A DNA stretch of 64,000 nt from Rhipicephalus microplus (taxonomy: Eukaryota; Arthropoda; Arachnida; Ixodida; Ixodidae). Location of the stretch: contig NC_134710.1 in assembly GCF_043290135.1 (NCBI RefSeq), positions 281,727,776 through 281,791,775 on the forward strand. The letters are read 5' to 3'. The position numbers were made by a program, and so were the translations under genes. Every line of letters starts with the position of its first letter. The stretch's first letter is position 1. Below are positions 11,570 through 23,084 of this stretch, piece by piece. Under the pieces are notes generated by a model. It was not told where the DNA came from, did not search any database, and saw nothing but the letters and a program-made list of their open reading frames with translations.

Positions 11570-13247
11570 CCACCTCCATGGCCCGACTAGAAGAGCGGCA
11601 CGCGTGTACTCTGTTAAATTGAGGTGGAAACCCACGCACAATAATTATAATTGGAAAGATACTGTTTTCCGATGAAATAATTTACAGCGACGAGTATCAG
11701 CGACAAACACCCGTATTCTAGAACGCCCCTTCACTCAACGCTCCACCTTTACTTGAGAAAGCCGATGGGAGCGCCATCTCTCGGCAGAGCAAGTCACTGC
11801 ATACCAGTGATTTTGTGATGCTGTTCTTAAGTAGCGCAGTGTCATTTTCAGCCGAGCAGCGGTGCAGTGCGCAACTCTGTCAAGTGAAGGGTGAAAGTTG
11901 ACTCGAGGAGTGTTTGTGAATACGGGGGTTATTCTCCATTAAAGTTTGCCTTGAATTTGATGCTTACTAAAAAAACTAGTAATAGAAGAACGCACTTTGT
12001 GCACTATCTGAACAGGGAAGGTTGCCACGTTAAACTTGCTTGACAAAACCTCCTTGCTTTTCAGTTTTGGCAAGGTTTAGCGAGGATTGGGCCGTAGTGT
12101 TATGAACTAGCGGCGGTAAAAGGTGGGAACTAGACACGAAGCGCCGGACGTAAGAGAATGCACGCGTGCCGTTCATCTAGTCCGGCCTCTGGTTTAGTCC
12201 TTCGAATGTGCGCTGGATGGCAGTACTTCTAAATGATTATTATATGATGAAAAGATGCGAGATTGCGGTACTTTGTGTGTTCACTAGATGGACAGACCGG
12301 TAGACAGACGAACGATTGGACGAATTCACTGATGATTGCACGGACGGACGCACCTATGTTTGTTGATGCTCGTGTTCGACAAAACAAGTTGAACTGAAGA
12401 TTTTAGGAAAGCATTGAAAAAAAGAAACAAATGGAAGGCAGCGAAACAGAGAGAGATCGAAATTGAAACTTGATTGATTGATGTTTGATTAGTGAATGCA
12501 TAATTTGATGATGAACTTGAACATCAAGTACAGAAGTCTGAAGTCAGGTGCAGAAGTCAACAGGAAAACGTATGCCATCGACATTTGCTCACTCTTTTGA
12601 ATATTATGTACAGTTATCATAATCCTGTATGGATTTGTAACAGGGAACCACAACTAAAACGACCAGTGTACTGCTGTTCAGCTAATATAGCAGCTATGAA
12701 TATCCCCATTTTCTAAAGAACAACTGCATGCAGTAACAATAAAGATTTTGAGGTTCGTTCTGCACCATTTCTCGACCCAGCTGCACGGGACGTTCGCGAA
12801 AGAGATGTGCGGAAACATTATTTATTTGGAGGAAGACCGACCTGTCCATCGCTAATTTGTGCACGTCATACCTGACCTTGGCGCGCTTTCGGCATTCACT
12901 TGATCAGCGGCGTGATGCTGAATAAAAGTAAGAGTAGCCACTCCCCAAAAATAGGATCAGTTAAAGACCGAAAATGAGTAAAAACCACTATATATCGCGA
13001 AATGATGCGTATAAATACTAATTGTGGAAATAATTATTCGTGTAAATGCTAAAAAGGCGCTGCTGCCCCAGCGTGCAGCTCGTGACAGTTTGCACGTACG
13101 AAATGTAAATGTTAGGGTAGGCACGCTAAATCTCTTGCAACGTTTACGTGCGGAAGCGCATTGTCTTCAAACCGCTGAGAATAGGCTGCTATCACTGACA
13201 CGCGTGTACCTCCCGACACAAATCGACGAAATTCGCCAAATTCGACC
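11570..13247. other. Intergenic DNA, no gene recognised
   Basis: It contains a short imperfect GACA/GACG tract (12290-12350). There are no long frames and no recognised repeat body. Confidence 0.5.
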
Positions 13248-13733
13248 CTTTTAGTTGGGCGTACGTAACGAGCCTACGTACGTGGCTCAATACGTTGCGT
13301 ACGCTGCATGCGAAGTGCCCAACGACACCTTTAGTTCACGGTACTGACCATACCGAGATACGCTTTGTTTAATTAGACGTATGTTCTTAGAAATAAAACA
13401 GCTTTTGGGTGATTTTTAGCGCCCTCGTGCGGTCGCAGCGCAACATCGTCCCTCAAACTAAAATATACTCGGTTTGGGCCGGCTTTGTTGCTCTCTGCGT
13501 TCGACGCCGTCACTGCCGTTTTGCTATCTGGCTCCTATATTAATCGAGATATCGCGAGAGCATCACGCCACGTACGCTTAATTGGCCTTGTCGCGTTTAC
13601 GCACGCCGCGTTTTTTTTTTTTTCGGGCGTACGCGTGCATCTCTGTAGTCTTTGCGTTACGTACTGCACATGCATAGTTCTCTCCCGTGGCAGTACTGCG
13701 TACGTGGGCTCGTTACGAACGCCCAACTAAAAG
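13248..13733. mobile_element. MITE-like element, 486 bp, with 27-bp terminal inverted repeats
   Basis: The left end CTTTTAGTTGGGCG (13248) and the right end CGCCCAACTAAAAG (to 13733) are inverted copies. Over 27 bases (13248-13274 against 13707-13733) they differ at one position. The motif TACGTACG is repeated just inside both ends. The interior contains a 12-T tract and no transposase, so it is a non-autonomous DNA element. I could not find a clear target-site duplication, and the superfamily is unknown. Confidence 0.8.
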
Positions 13734-14986
13734 TCTCTTATTTCTCACAGCACACGCACGTGCGAGAAACATACGTAGGTTTCGACAGCCGAACACAGCT
13801 TTGTCCACAAAATTTTATAAGCGAAACACACGCGGTTCACAGGGAAGCACTAAAGCAATGCACAAACACATGTAATCGTTCTTGCGGAACGGCGCACCAC
13901 GAACTGGAATCGGAGCCTGAAGCACTCACCGTGGCTGTCTCGAGTTCATGGAGCCCTACAAACTATTCGGTGATCAAATGCATGCGAAAACAAATGCATA
14001 TGGCACATAAACGGTTGAAGGTTTCGCCGACGGGTTCCAAAAAGCCACTTGGTAGATATAAACCCGCAAAAAAAAAAAACTCGCCTTCATGCGGTGTTGT
14101 TCTGGTGCAAAGGGTAAAACATCTGCTTCACGTGCATGTGGTAATGAGTTCGATTACAGGGCTGCGTGTGCTTTGCATGTTAATCTCACAGATGAAGATT
14201 ATTGTGATACTAATGGTTGTCTAATTACCTGTAGTCATAATATCCACCACAATTTCGGCGAGAAACTGCTCTCGAATGCGTAGAATAATGCTTTTTTTTT
14301 CGCCACCACATCAGTGCTTGGCTGCCTACGGAAATGGCACGCCTAACCGCAGCCCGTATATGAACAGGAAAAATTCGACCTAAAATCTCGGCTAGTCCTT
14401 GTATCGGATATTCTGAAGACCACTTTGAATCGGGCCGGTTTCTCTGAGACACGGCTACGGAACCACGTAGAAGCGGCTATAATTTGACTTCATTTCCAGT
14501 CTACAGGCGTGTATTCTAGATTTGACTTAGTGTGTACAGATACAATATTGCTGTCATCCAAGTTTAATATATGATTGTCTGTGCTATGTTATGTTTCACT
14601 TCTTTACACTCCCATGGACGACCATCTGAACGTAAAAATTTCACTCTGAACATAATTTGCAAAGCTCTGTCACAAACTGGATTATTAAACTTCTAGTGAT
14701 CACATGCGGGTGCAGGTGGATTATTTAAGTGCCATTTTTTAACCTTAGCGAATAGGTACAGGTAAACACGAAAAAGGAATAGCATCCACCATACACCTAA
14801 AAAAATTGGAATTGGTGATGCATTGCAATATTAACCATGGTCGTAAAAGCGCTCCGGCAGTGCTTTCGATAAGATAAGTCAATCGTAAGATAACTGTATG
14901 TATGATGATTGTAGCATTCAACCAATTGAAAAGAATCACTAAAGAACTGAGATGTTGTTGGTGCTCATGCCGTATCGTTATCAAAC
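13734..14986. other. Intergenic DNA, no gene recognised
   Basis: A 190-codon frame (13652-14224) begins inside the MITE and has no recognised domain. Short Cys-containing frames at 14089-14460 were considered as a THAP remnant and not accepted. Confidence 0.45.
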
Positions 14987-15224
14987 AGCCACCACGGTGG
15001 TACAGTGACTGCAGTGCTCGGATCCTAATTCAAAGACGGCAGGTTCGATCCCATTTTTGGTGGCCATATTTCGATAACGGCGAAATTCGAGAGGCCCACG
15101 TGCTTACAGTCAGGCATGTGATAAAAAATAAAATGAAACCTCAGGTGATCAAAACTCGAGAGCCCTCCGTTATACGACGTGCCTCAAATTAAAATCGTTG
15201 TTTTGCGCCCGTAAAACTCCAGTG
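14987..15224 (+). mobile_element. Diverged tRNA-derived SINE, second subfamily
   Basis: The A-box-like CCACGGTGGTACAGTG and B-box-like CAGGTTCGATCCC lie 50-60 bases apart. They are followed by a body with AGGCCCACGTGCTT, AGAGCCCTCCG and a degraded tail. It is related to the main SINE but the body words differ, suggesting a separate subfamily. Confidence 0.6.
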
Positions 15225-15959
15225 AATATTATTAGAAATATTAGATACGGAACGTTTTTGGCAGTGTACAACGTGTGCTTGTTTATGGCGCTGCTTTTTA
15301 TGTAGTTGAGAGCAGTCACATGATATTTCTGCCTTTCGCTTCCGTTTCTTTCAGCCGAAACATTTTCGCATGCTACCCGAGCGTGCTGAAAATAGCGCTG
15401 TTGTCACTTCAAGCGCATACAGATGCATCAATGATATTTTAGTATTCAAGAGAATAATTTTGAAGTGATAATCTTAGAAGAAACTTATCAGATCTCATGA
15501 TCCAAAGCATTACTGGCGCCCAATGAAGTGCACTGCAGTAACAACATGAGTTAGATTCTACACTCTTAGAAAAAAAGGTGGTATTACTTGCTAAATTTGG
15601 GGTAGTAATAGTTTGTCACATATGTTACAACCCTGGTAGTTAGTGCAGTTGGTAACAGCAAGGGTGGTAATAGTTACTACGTCTGCTGTTACTACCAGGA
15701 GTTAGTAACTCTTACGGCCCTAGCTGTTACCACCTATGGGTAGTAACTTTGAAGGTTTCAAGAAAATATGCAGTAACCGATACTACCCAGTTCATTCATT
15801 TTGGCATATTATTTCTCCACTGCTAATGTTGACTAATCAATGTCTTATAACTACACAAATTCGGGTAAGAAGCGGGGTGTGCCATGAATGCGAAGAATAC
15901 ATAGACCAAACAAGTTCACTATTTTTTACGGATTTTTTTTTCTTTATTGCCTGTTTTTC

Positions 15960-16505
15960 CTGACAGTTGTTCACACAGAAACATGAATGATAAAATACAC
16001 TTGGACCAATATTTGATCCAAAGTGCTCACAGTAAAATTTTTTCAGGTTGCACAATTCCTCTAACATTGTTCGCCAGCTGAGAGGTTCTTCTTGTTGTTT
16101 GTATACCTCAGTTATATACCACATATTTGCAACGAAGTTCTCACGGACAGGACGTATAATCTGGTCAAGATGTCTGTAAGCCATTGTGGTCTGCCAGATG
16201 CTGTGAAGGCTAATTAACATAACTATGTCGTGTGGTATGCCGTCGTCATCATCTACACAGAGAAAACGAATGTCATGGCTTGTAATGGGGAGATCTTTTT
16301 TCAATGTTCTTTGAAGGATGTCCCAATGAAAGACAGCGTCCCAGCAATGAATAAACACATGGTCTATTGTCTCAGGTGTTTTACAAAGTAAACAATTGGT
16401 TGTCCATGGTACAACGATTCCCTTGTCCGCTAGCCACTGCTTCACGGGGAGAGTCCCGGAATGCAATTTAAAAAAGAAAGTTTTTGCCCCTGCTTTAACT
16501 TTCAT
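15960..16505 (-). pseudogene. LINE C-terminal region with zf-RVT-like Cys/His motif
   Basis: The minus-strand frame 15837-16505 starts within 'FFFKLHSGTLPVKQWL' and continues to a CLLCKTPETIDHVFIHCW segment. That is C-X2-C-X7-H-X4-H-X-C, the zf-RVT signature found at the C-terminus of L1/Tx1-type and related LINE proteins. It belongs downstream of the reverse-transcriptase piece at 16984-17481. The two are separated by frame-broken sequence (16502-16968), so the protein cannot be made. Confidence 0.75.
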
Positions 16506-16983
16506 CGTTTTGACCCTTTTCCTCCATTGAACATAGATCTGTACAAAGGTGTGGGGAACAAGACATCACAAAGATCCCTGTACAGATTTTTTCGCTTAAC
16601 AGTGGCAAGATATTCTAGCGAAAAGCGCATTTTCAAATACTCAAAAGACTGTATAACTTCTCTCAAAAAACCAGTCACATATCGGCACATATCACTGTTT
16701 GTAGACACAACAAAATCTGGGATGCGTGATGACAGCCTTACTTTTATCACTGTTTGCAGAAATTTGTTTCTTTGATCGCGAAAGAAAATGAACCGAGAGA
16801 CAACTTGTCTAATAAATAAATGACATAAACCGAGTCCGCCATTGCTAACGAACTGGAATAAATTAGACCGGCTTGTACGTTCCCACGGCGATTTTCACAC
16901 AAACACAGCGAAAATCCCGTGAAGCTTCTGTACATTGACGCATGACATACAGATAACTTGCATGACATACCAGATTTTCGATA

Positions 16984-17481
16984 TCAAAACATGTTGCATA
17001 CAGTCGTACGTGCGAATATAGACAGATCCCGACCCCCCCAGGCATTTGTTTTTTGCCTTAGGGTTTCTTCTCCACCTTTCCAGTAATTCGCGTTGTCGCG
17101 ATAGCTGTCCAAGGGTACACCGAGGTACTTTAGGGGTTTGCTTTCCCATTTTACGTTAAGGTATACCTCGGGCCTCACATCCCAATCGCCGTACCAAAAG
17201 GCAGTTGTTTTATGCCAGTTAATTACACTGCCCGTCATGTCACAAAATTTATTTGCCATGTAAACGACTTCACATATACTTTGTCTATCTTGGCAGAGTA
17301 CTGCCACATCGTCAGCATATGCGAGTAATTTTATCTCCGTGTTCTGTAACCGAAACCCTTGCACGCTTGAGTTTTGAATGATTGATAAGCAAAAGGGTTC
17401 TAGGTAGATGGCGAATAACAATGCTGAGACCGGGCAACCCTGTCTGATAGAACTTAGTGTTTCAATTTCTTCACTGAGCAC
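16984..17481 (-). pseudogene. LINE reverse-transcriptase palm fragment (Tx1/L1-like)
   Basis: This minus-strand frame of 165 residues contains the RT block 'SIRQGCPVSALLFAIYLEP' (residues 11-29). It has an intact YADD catalytic box at residues 55-58 (inside KLLAYADDVAVL), a thumb region with TGSVINWHKT and 'LKYLGVPLDSYRDNANYW'. These words fit the L1/Tx1 group of non-LTR retrotransposons. The N-terminal endonuclease and RT fingers are missing: homology stops at about 17510, inside the composite element. Frameshifts downstream separate it from its own C-terminus. Confidence 0.8.
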
Positions 17482-18486
17482 TATTTTTTACGGATACTTG
17501 TCGAAAGAAGTAAGCGTGGGGTATATATAGCCTCTACTTCGCAGGGGGATGTCTGGCACAGGGGAGCCCTTCCGTTTCTGGATCAATTTTAACAATTATA
17601 AACTGTTAGCACTATAATTTACTGCCTGCTTACGTTTGTTTGGTGATGTAGCACAATACTTTTATTAAGCCTCACTTATAGAATATTATATGTTATGTTT
17701 ATTCATTATAAAATGGCCACAAAAAGACATCATGTACAGTGGCCGGAGAAAGTACTGAATTCATTCTCAGTGCATTTAAATGCTTCACATGACTAATATA
17801 TCAGCATTTAAAAGGTAATAATCGTTTTGGGGGGTTGACGCGCCAAAACAATCATAATATTTGGAGACACACGCAGTGCAATAACTACGACTGTACTTGA
17901 GGCTATATGTGACTGTCTGCTTATTTTGATCTGCCGGTCTTGTTAATATGTGCTGTATTTACTAAGTTTGTTGTAATTGTCTATTACGACGCGTGTAGCA
18001 CTTGCTTATGGTTCATTAACTTGTACTTCTCCGTTTCGACAATATCATAATGACGTTTACATATCTCGGTTGCATAATTTGAAACAAAATATATTTTCTT
18101 GATCTGTAAATATTTTCTGCATCCGTTTTCAGTTTCATGATAATACGTCGAGACCATTCCTTTCATAAATCATCAGAATAGCATTCACACACTATTTTGG
18201 ATTATATAGTCAAAAGCCGGGTAGCGAAGAGGTAGTAACGGGGTATGAAAGGTTGTAACGGCTGCAGTTACTACCTCTTTCGTTTCAGTTACTAGCTGTT
18301 TACTAACGTGGGTAGTGAAGAGGTCGCAAAAAGTTAGTAATGGGCTTAGCTAGTAACTGTTTACTAACGTAGGTAGTAAACAGGTAGCAAACGGGTAGTA
18401 ACGGCTGAATAAAGGTAGCAACTGATCCAGTTACTACCTACTTGCTTGCAGTTGCTACCTTTTTACTAACTTTTTTTAAGAGTGTA

Positions 18487-19328
18487 TAAAGAGTCCCTAT
18501 TTGCGGAAATAATAATAATACATTACTCGCACACCCTGTATATTTGTTGAGTAGAGAACTGGCTCACCGCATGAAACGCTAAATAAATTGTGATAGGTCT
18601 GGCAGTTTTTGAACCAGGTGCTTTGCTATTACATCGGCTATCAAAGTGACCTTCACGCCGACATTGTGGGAACAACACAGACTATATCACTCACGGGTCT
18701 CAAGGCGCCTCTACCGCATGCGTCGGATGCTTTATTTTGCAACCACGGAGTAATCTTAAGCAGCTGGTCTTTTGCAGTACGCATCGACGCGCCCTTCGGC
18801 GTGCCTGTTCGCACCTCCTCAAGGGAAATGCGGCCACCGCGGCCGGAAGTGCAGCGCTTGGACATGTACTATGCATAAGAGTGGCCTCAGTTTCAGTGCT
18901 TCATGCAAGGGCGCAAGAGTTCACCGAATGTCACGCCGTGTACAGCAGGCCCGCTCATGAACAAGGTCTTATGAAGGCCCAGGATACAGATGCAATCACG
19001 ATAATGTCCGCACAGTAAAGGTGGCACGATTAGATATGGTAATAACACTTGGAAGTCATTGAATGAGATCCTAGATACGCTCACTATTCGACGAGACGGC
19101 CGGTACGTAGTTTGAAGGAAAAAAGTGAAAGCAAGGACAGAGAAACTACGGGAGGTCAACCAGCCGAGTGATCAACTCATAGATAATAGACGCAGCTCTG
19201 GGCACGCGCGGGAGTGTACGCAGAACGTACTGTACGTAATACAAGGGGACACACTCGTTAAATACACAAGGTCATGCGCGTAAGCCAAGGAAAAGTAACT
19301 ATAGTACTCAGATGCACACATTGGGCTG
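18487..19328. other. Intergenic DNA, no gene recognised
   Basis: It begins with AATAATAATAATA (18510). Overlapping 62-93-codon frames on both strands have no recognisable domain. Confidence 0.5.
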
Positions 19329-19541
19329 TATGTGGGGTTTAACGTCCAAAAACCACCATGTGATTATGAGAGACGCCGTAGTGGAGGGCTCCGGAAATTT
19401 CGACCACCTGGGGTTCTCTAAAGTACACTAGTCTACAGCATTTTTGCCTCCATAGAAAGTGCAGCCGCCGCAGCCGTAATTCGATTGCGCGACCTTTAGG
19501 TCAATAGACGAGTTCCTTAGTCACTAGACCACCGCTGGGAG
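19329..19541 (-). mobile_element. tRNA-derived SINE, near full length, diverged
   Basis: It is a minus-strand copy from the A box (GGTCTAGTGACTAAGG) through a degraded B box to the tail GACGTTAAACCCCACATACA. A deletion of roughly 20 bases is seen around 19425-19435, where most of the TGCACCCAAATCTGAGCACA segment is missing. Confidence 0.85.
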
Positions 19542-19637
19542 GCCAGGTGCACAAATACATACACAGAAATACTCCAAAAAGCTTGTTTGAAGCGTGCAAA
19601 AACACACTCTGAAAGATAAATGCATGGTTGATAATAA

Positions 19638-19798
19638 TTGTGGTGGTTTAACGTCCCCAAACCACGAAATCATCTATAAACGCCATAGCCGCCGGAAGCT
19701 TCGACTACCCGGGGTTCTTTAACGTGCACCTTAATCTAAGTATATTGGCGTCAAACATGAAACATTGTCGCCTCCATTGAAAATGCGCTGTCGTGGCT
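19638..19798 (-). mobile_element. tRNA-derived SINE, old truncated copy
   Basis: It carries GGTTTAACGTCCCCAAACCAC, the CGGGGTTCTTTAACGTGCAC box and a CGCCTCCATTGAAAATGC segment, then stops before the tRNA-like head. It is the second SINE in 500 bases and is in the same orientation as the previous one. Confidence 0.75.
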
Positions 19799-19800
19799 AA

Positions 19801-21530
19801 ATACATACATGGTTCTTAATCTATAGTATCCACCTTAGACCTGCACACGTGCCTGTCCCCAAGCTGCCTATTTCAAATGCCATTCAAGGAGAAGCAATCA
19901 AAAATATGAAATGAGCTTATTCATTTTTGGGTAGCACACAAATGGATAAAACGAAAAAGGGAATACGACAACATTCACTTCCGGTGTATTGTGTTCTATC
20001 AAATTGTGCGCTACCCTACGGTGAATAAATTCCAAATCACCGGCCTTTCAGTTGTACTACATTTAATATAACTGCTTGCTTTCTTTCTGAAAATTGTGAT
20101 TTCCACTCAAACGTAACTCAGTTTGATCTCTTCAGGTGCGAATTATAATCGACTATCTTTTAAGTTCACACAACGCCGTTCTGAGACACACGATATTTCA
20201 ATTACAAAAATAAAAGATATTTTGTATTTTTTTTTCAATGTTATAGTAACACGCAATGTAATATTTGAGTATTTTGTGGTTGGTCATGTCTCATTCTTAC
20301 ATAAAAAATAGAATATTTGGGTGAAAATCTATGCGATATTTGTTTTTAGTTGCATTTATTTGCAGCAAAGGAAAATAGTAGTTTTCACGTTGGTCTTGGA
20401 ACGCGGCACATAAACCAAACACCGTACTTCATCAAAACGTTCATTCGCAGTCACAATCGTCACATAGAACTCTAAAAGGCAAAGTTGGGATAGTTGGTGG
20501 TTCATGTTTCGGATATAGAAACAGCGCCAAAGTAGAGACAAGGACTGTGTCACTTCTTCTTCAGTCGTTATTTCTACTTTTGTGCTGTTTTTACATCCCA
20601 AGCAAGTGACATTGAGCTTAAGGAAAGACGCATTGATTATGTAGATTAGGAAAGGTTTACCGCTAAAGCCCATGGGACGCAGACGGAAACTACAAAAAGT
20701 GCTTGGTGTTGTCTCGTCCTTTGTCGCACATGCTTTTCAGGTTGCTTTTAGTAATGCTGAACCACCAACTGACTTACACCTACACTCTCATAATTTTATA
20801 CAGAAATTATCCTGTGTGCAAAGGATCTTGCTCTTTTTCGGTGACTAATAAAAAAACTTGAAAAAACAAGTAGTGTTCAAGGACGTTATGCCTCATGAGA
20901 ATAAACTGTTGAGTGCCCACTGTGGCACAGCCACTTTGTGCTTAATTCATAAGCGTGGGTACCGATGTAGTTTGAATCTATTAAACAGTGAAACCTGCAC
21001 GCCCACGTCATATAAGGAAAGAAAAACGGAAGGACCGGGAAGTTAGCACCTCACCTAAATTACAAAGTAACCTAATCACTTAAGCATAATATCAGCTAAC
21101 ACTTGAACTACTCATCTGATCATGTGTAGTGAATTGTTCTCCTGGGTCGTTCGGTTGTATGCGCAGCTACTTATTGACATAATGTGCCTGTCTTAATTTT
21201 TACTGGTACTATAAAACAATTTTCGTTCCACAATTTAAATTTTCATTCGTACGTCTTTCAACGTGATATTTTTTGTTTGTTACATCTTAATGATAACATA
21301 GCGGGTAACGTTATGACAGCGTTGTATACAATGTTTTGTGTGTACTTAAAGCAAAACCTTTGATGTTTTATCGAAAGCGAACATTGACCGGCGTCTTGGG
21401 TAAATGCCCCCATTGGCGGCGTCAACATGAGCGAAAATCACGAAAGGACGTCACTTTTTTACTTCAACATGACGTTATAAGTGATAAAATTTGTGACGTC
21501 TGCATATGCATAGGTCGGAAAAACTTGCGA
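19801..21530. other. Intergenic AT-rich DNA, no gene recognised
   Basis: The longest frame is a 105-codon minus-strand frame (20356-20673) with no recognised motif and no homology I can name. Confidence 0.5.
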
Positions 21531-21764
21531 AGCTCACTCAGACTCACTCATGAAATATGTTTTGAGCTCTGGACTCAGTCGGACTCCAACTAACGAAAAT
21601 TTTTCTGAGTCATGCTCACTCGGACCTGCACGCACAAAAAGGTTCTTCAGCTGGACTCACTCCGACTCAAACTCACCAAAACATTCCTCGCCTGGGCTCA
21701 CTCAGACTCAGACTTTTAGCTCGATCTCCGTCTGAGTCCAAGTGAGTCGACTCATGACTCCATC
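21531..21764. repeat. GACTCA-rich repeat block, copy 1
   Basis: The block is a series of GACTCACTCAGACTCA-like words (core TGAGTCA / TGAGTGA), separated by AAAATTTTT-like spacers. It ends in the opposite strand sense (GTCTGAGTCCAAGTGAGTCG). A homologous block of the same layout lies at 22147-22381. Confidence 0.85.
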
Positions 21765-22146
21765 AGCCTAAAATTATCTTCTTCGAAATTGATGTCAATC
21801 CTCTTTAACACCAATATCCAACGTAATCGGTGCTCTTCTTGGTGCCGTTTGGCATCTGTCGTGGAAAACAAGTTCTGAGTGCTGTCGAACCAGTAAGGTC
21901 ATTCTTCTTAGAAGAAACGATAGCATGAGATATATATTAAAGGAATTCCCTGGAAGTGTTGGTGATGGGAGATAAAAGCACGCCCTGCATATTTCACGCC
22001 TCTAATAATAAATATTGAAGTGGTGTATGAATGACACTGCTTTGGAGTACGTGTGAGTCGACATGAGTATAAATGTTAAACCAGGGAAGGCTGATAGTAA
22101 AGCTAAAGGTAACTAGATAGAATCGTAGGTCGGCAGAGGAAAGTGG

Positions 22147-22381
22147 AACTCACTCGGACTCTCTCAAGAAATATATTTTGCGCTTTGCACTCACTCGGAC
22201 TCAGACTGTCCAAAATTTCCTGAGCTTAACTCACTCGAACTCACACTCACAAATATTTGCTTCAACCAGACTCATTCCGACTCAGACTCACGAGAGTATT
22301 ACTCACCCGTACTCACTCAGACTCGCACTCACGGGCTGATATGAGTCTGAGTGAGCCCGAGTGAGTCGACTGATAAGTGAG
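22147..22381. repeat. GACTCA-rich repeat block, copy 2
   Basis: It has the same order of features as copy 1. It starts AACTCACTCGGACTC, then a word like AAGAAATATATTTTG (compare ATGAAATATGTTTTG in copy 1), then a TTTCCTGAGC spacer, more GACTCA words, and an ending ATGAGTCTGAGTGAGCCCGA in inverted sense. The two blocks therefore descend from one unit, duplicated with about 380 bases of unrelated sequence between them. Confidence 0.85.
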
Positions 22382-22681
22382 TTTTCCGATCTATGGTCAT
22401 ATGACATAGTTGGTTGGTAAGATGTCGGTGGATCCTTGGGGCAGGCTGGGAACATCCAGGGGAAGTCAGTGGAAGTGCTTAGGAACTGAAATGCTTCCGA
22501 TTCTGGAGGCATTGCAAAAGAGCGTTAGTTGCAGAAAGCTGTCAAAGGGGGGTGCGGAAGATTCAATAATTGACTTCGAAGAAAAGGAAGCTGAAGTTCG
22601 GTGTCATCTTTGAGTCGCTAAGGGGGTGCATGAGTTTTTAAAGCTATTTCACTACATTCATTGTGCGCAACTTTGGCTAAC

Positions 22682-22772
22682 GCTCCTCTAGTCAAGGAGC
22701 CAACAGGCTGGCAAGGTAGTACCTTCACAGCCTGTTGTATTTTTCATGTGAAGGTAGTACCTTCACATGAAA
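22682..22772. repeat. Cluster of three adjacent inverted repeats
   Basis: Hairpin 1: GCTCCT (22682-22687) pairs with AGGAGC (22695-22700). Hairpin 2: AACAGGCTG (22702-22710) pairs with CAGCCTGTT (22728-22736) and holds an inner palindrome AAGGTA-G-TACCTT. Hairpin 3: 22742-22772 is a perfect palindrome with 15-base arms around one G. AAGGTAGTACCTTCACA is repeated exactly at 22713 and 22751. No coding frame or T-rich terminator explains the cluster. Confidence 0.9.
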
Positions 22773-23013
22773 TTATATAGAAAATCGCTCGCCGGCTTCT
22801 TTATACTATAGTTCATAATAGAGGGCGGGAGTTGTCAAGTGTGCTTTATGGTCTAACTACATAGACTTGCTTTTCATTAGTCTTTTTTTTGTAGGAGGGG
22901 GAGAGGAGGGAGAGTGAATTCAAGACTAATGTGAACACTCTGAATTGCATTCTCGCATAAGGTAGCCATAATATTACGCAAGTGGTCACATGCTCTACGC
23001 ATCTGCTGTGGGC

Positions 23014-23084
23014 GGCTCGTTGGTCTAGAGATAAATTCTCACTTTGGGTGTGAGAGGTCCTGGGCTCATATCCCGAATGCGCCC
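23014..23084 (+). pseudogene. tRNA-Pro(TGG)-like pseudogene
   Basis: The 71-base sequence follows eukaryotic tRNA-Pro closely. It starts GGCTCGTTGGTCTAGAG. The anticodon stem CTCAC/GTGAG encloses the loop TTTGGGT (anticodon TGG), and a T-arm and B box GGCTCATATCC follow. Defects are a mismatch and a wobble in the acceptor stem, loss of the canonical GTTC in the T loop, a weak T stem and a D arm one base short. A T6 run (23091-23096) follows. It is probably a dead tRNA gene or a tRNA-derived retroposon. Confidence 0.7.

Larger units (their letters stand above)
15559..18486. mobile_element. Composite element with inverted ends and GGTAGTAAC-rich subterminal clusters
   Basis: The left end reads TACACTCTTAGAAAAAAAGG (15559) and the right end ends CTTTTTTTAAGAGTGTA (18486), an inverted pair. 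Immediately inside each end is a cluster (15580-15790 and 18218-18480) of GGTAGTAAC, GTTACTACC, GGTAGCAAC and GTTAGTAA variants on both strands. The middle holds an antisense LINE fragment and otherwise nothing coding. I infer a non-autonomous DNA or foldback-type transposon that has received, or been assembled around, a LINE. TA is a possible target-site duplication, but it could equally be part of the ends. Confidence 0.6.

Noticed and set aside
11096..11675. Poly-Ser, poly-Val and poly-Thr frames of up to 157 codons
   Set aside because: They come from the TAG repeat and neighbouring GC-rich repeat. All three frames and both strands are open.
13652..14224. 190-codon frame
   Set aside because: It begins inside the MITE, has biased residues from repeat DNA and no motif or splice support.
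14085..14460. Possible THAP zinc-finger remnant (CC near 14090 and an EDHFES-like string near 14410)
   Set aside because: The spacing of cysteines and the conserved Trp and Pro do not fit, and the pieces are in different frames.
21531..22381. CRISPR-like array in the GACTCA region
   Set aside because: Repeat units are short, degenerate and irregularly spaced, and the DNA is eukaryotic.
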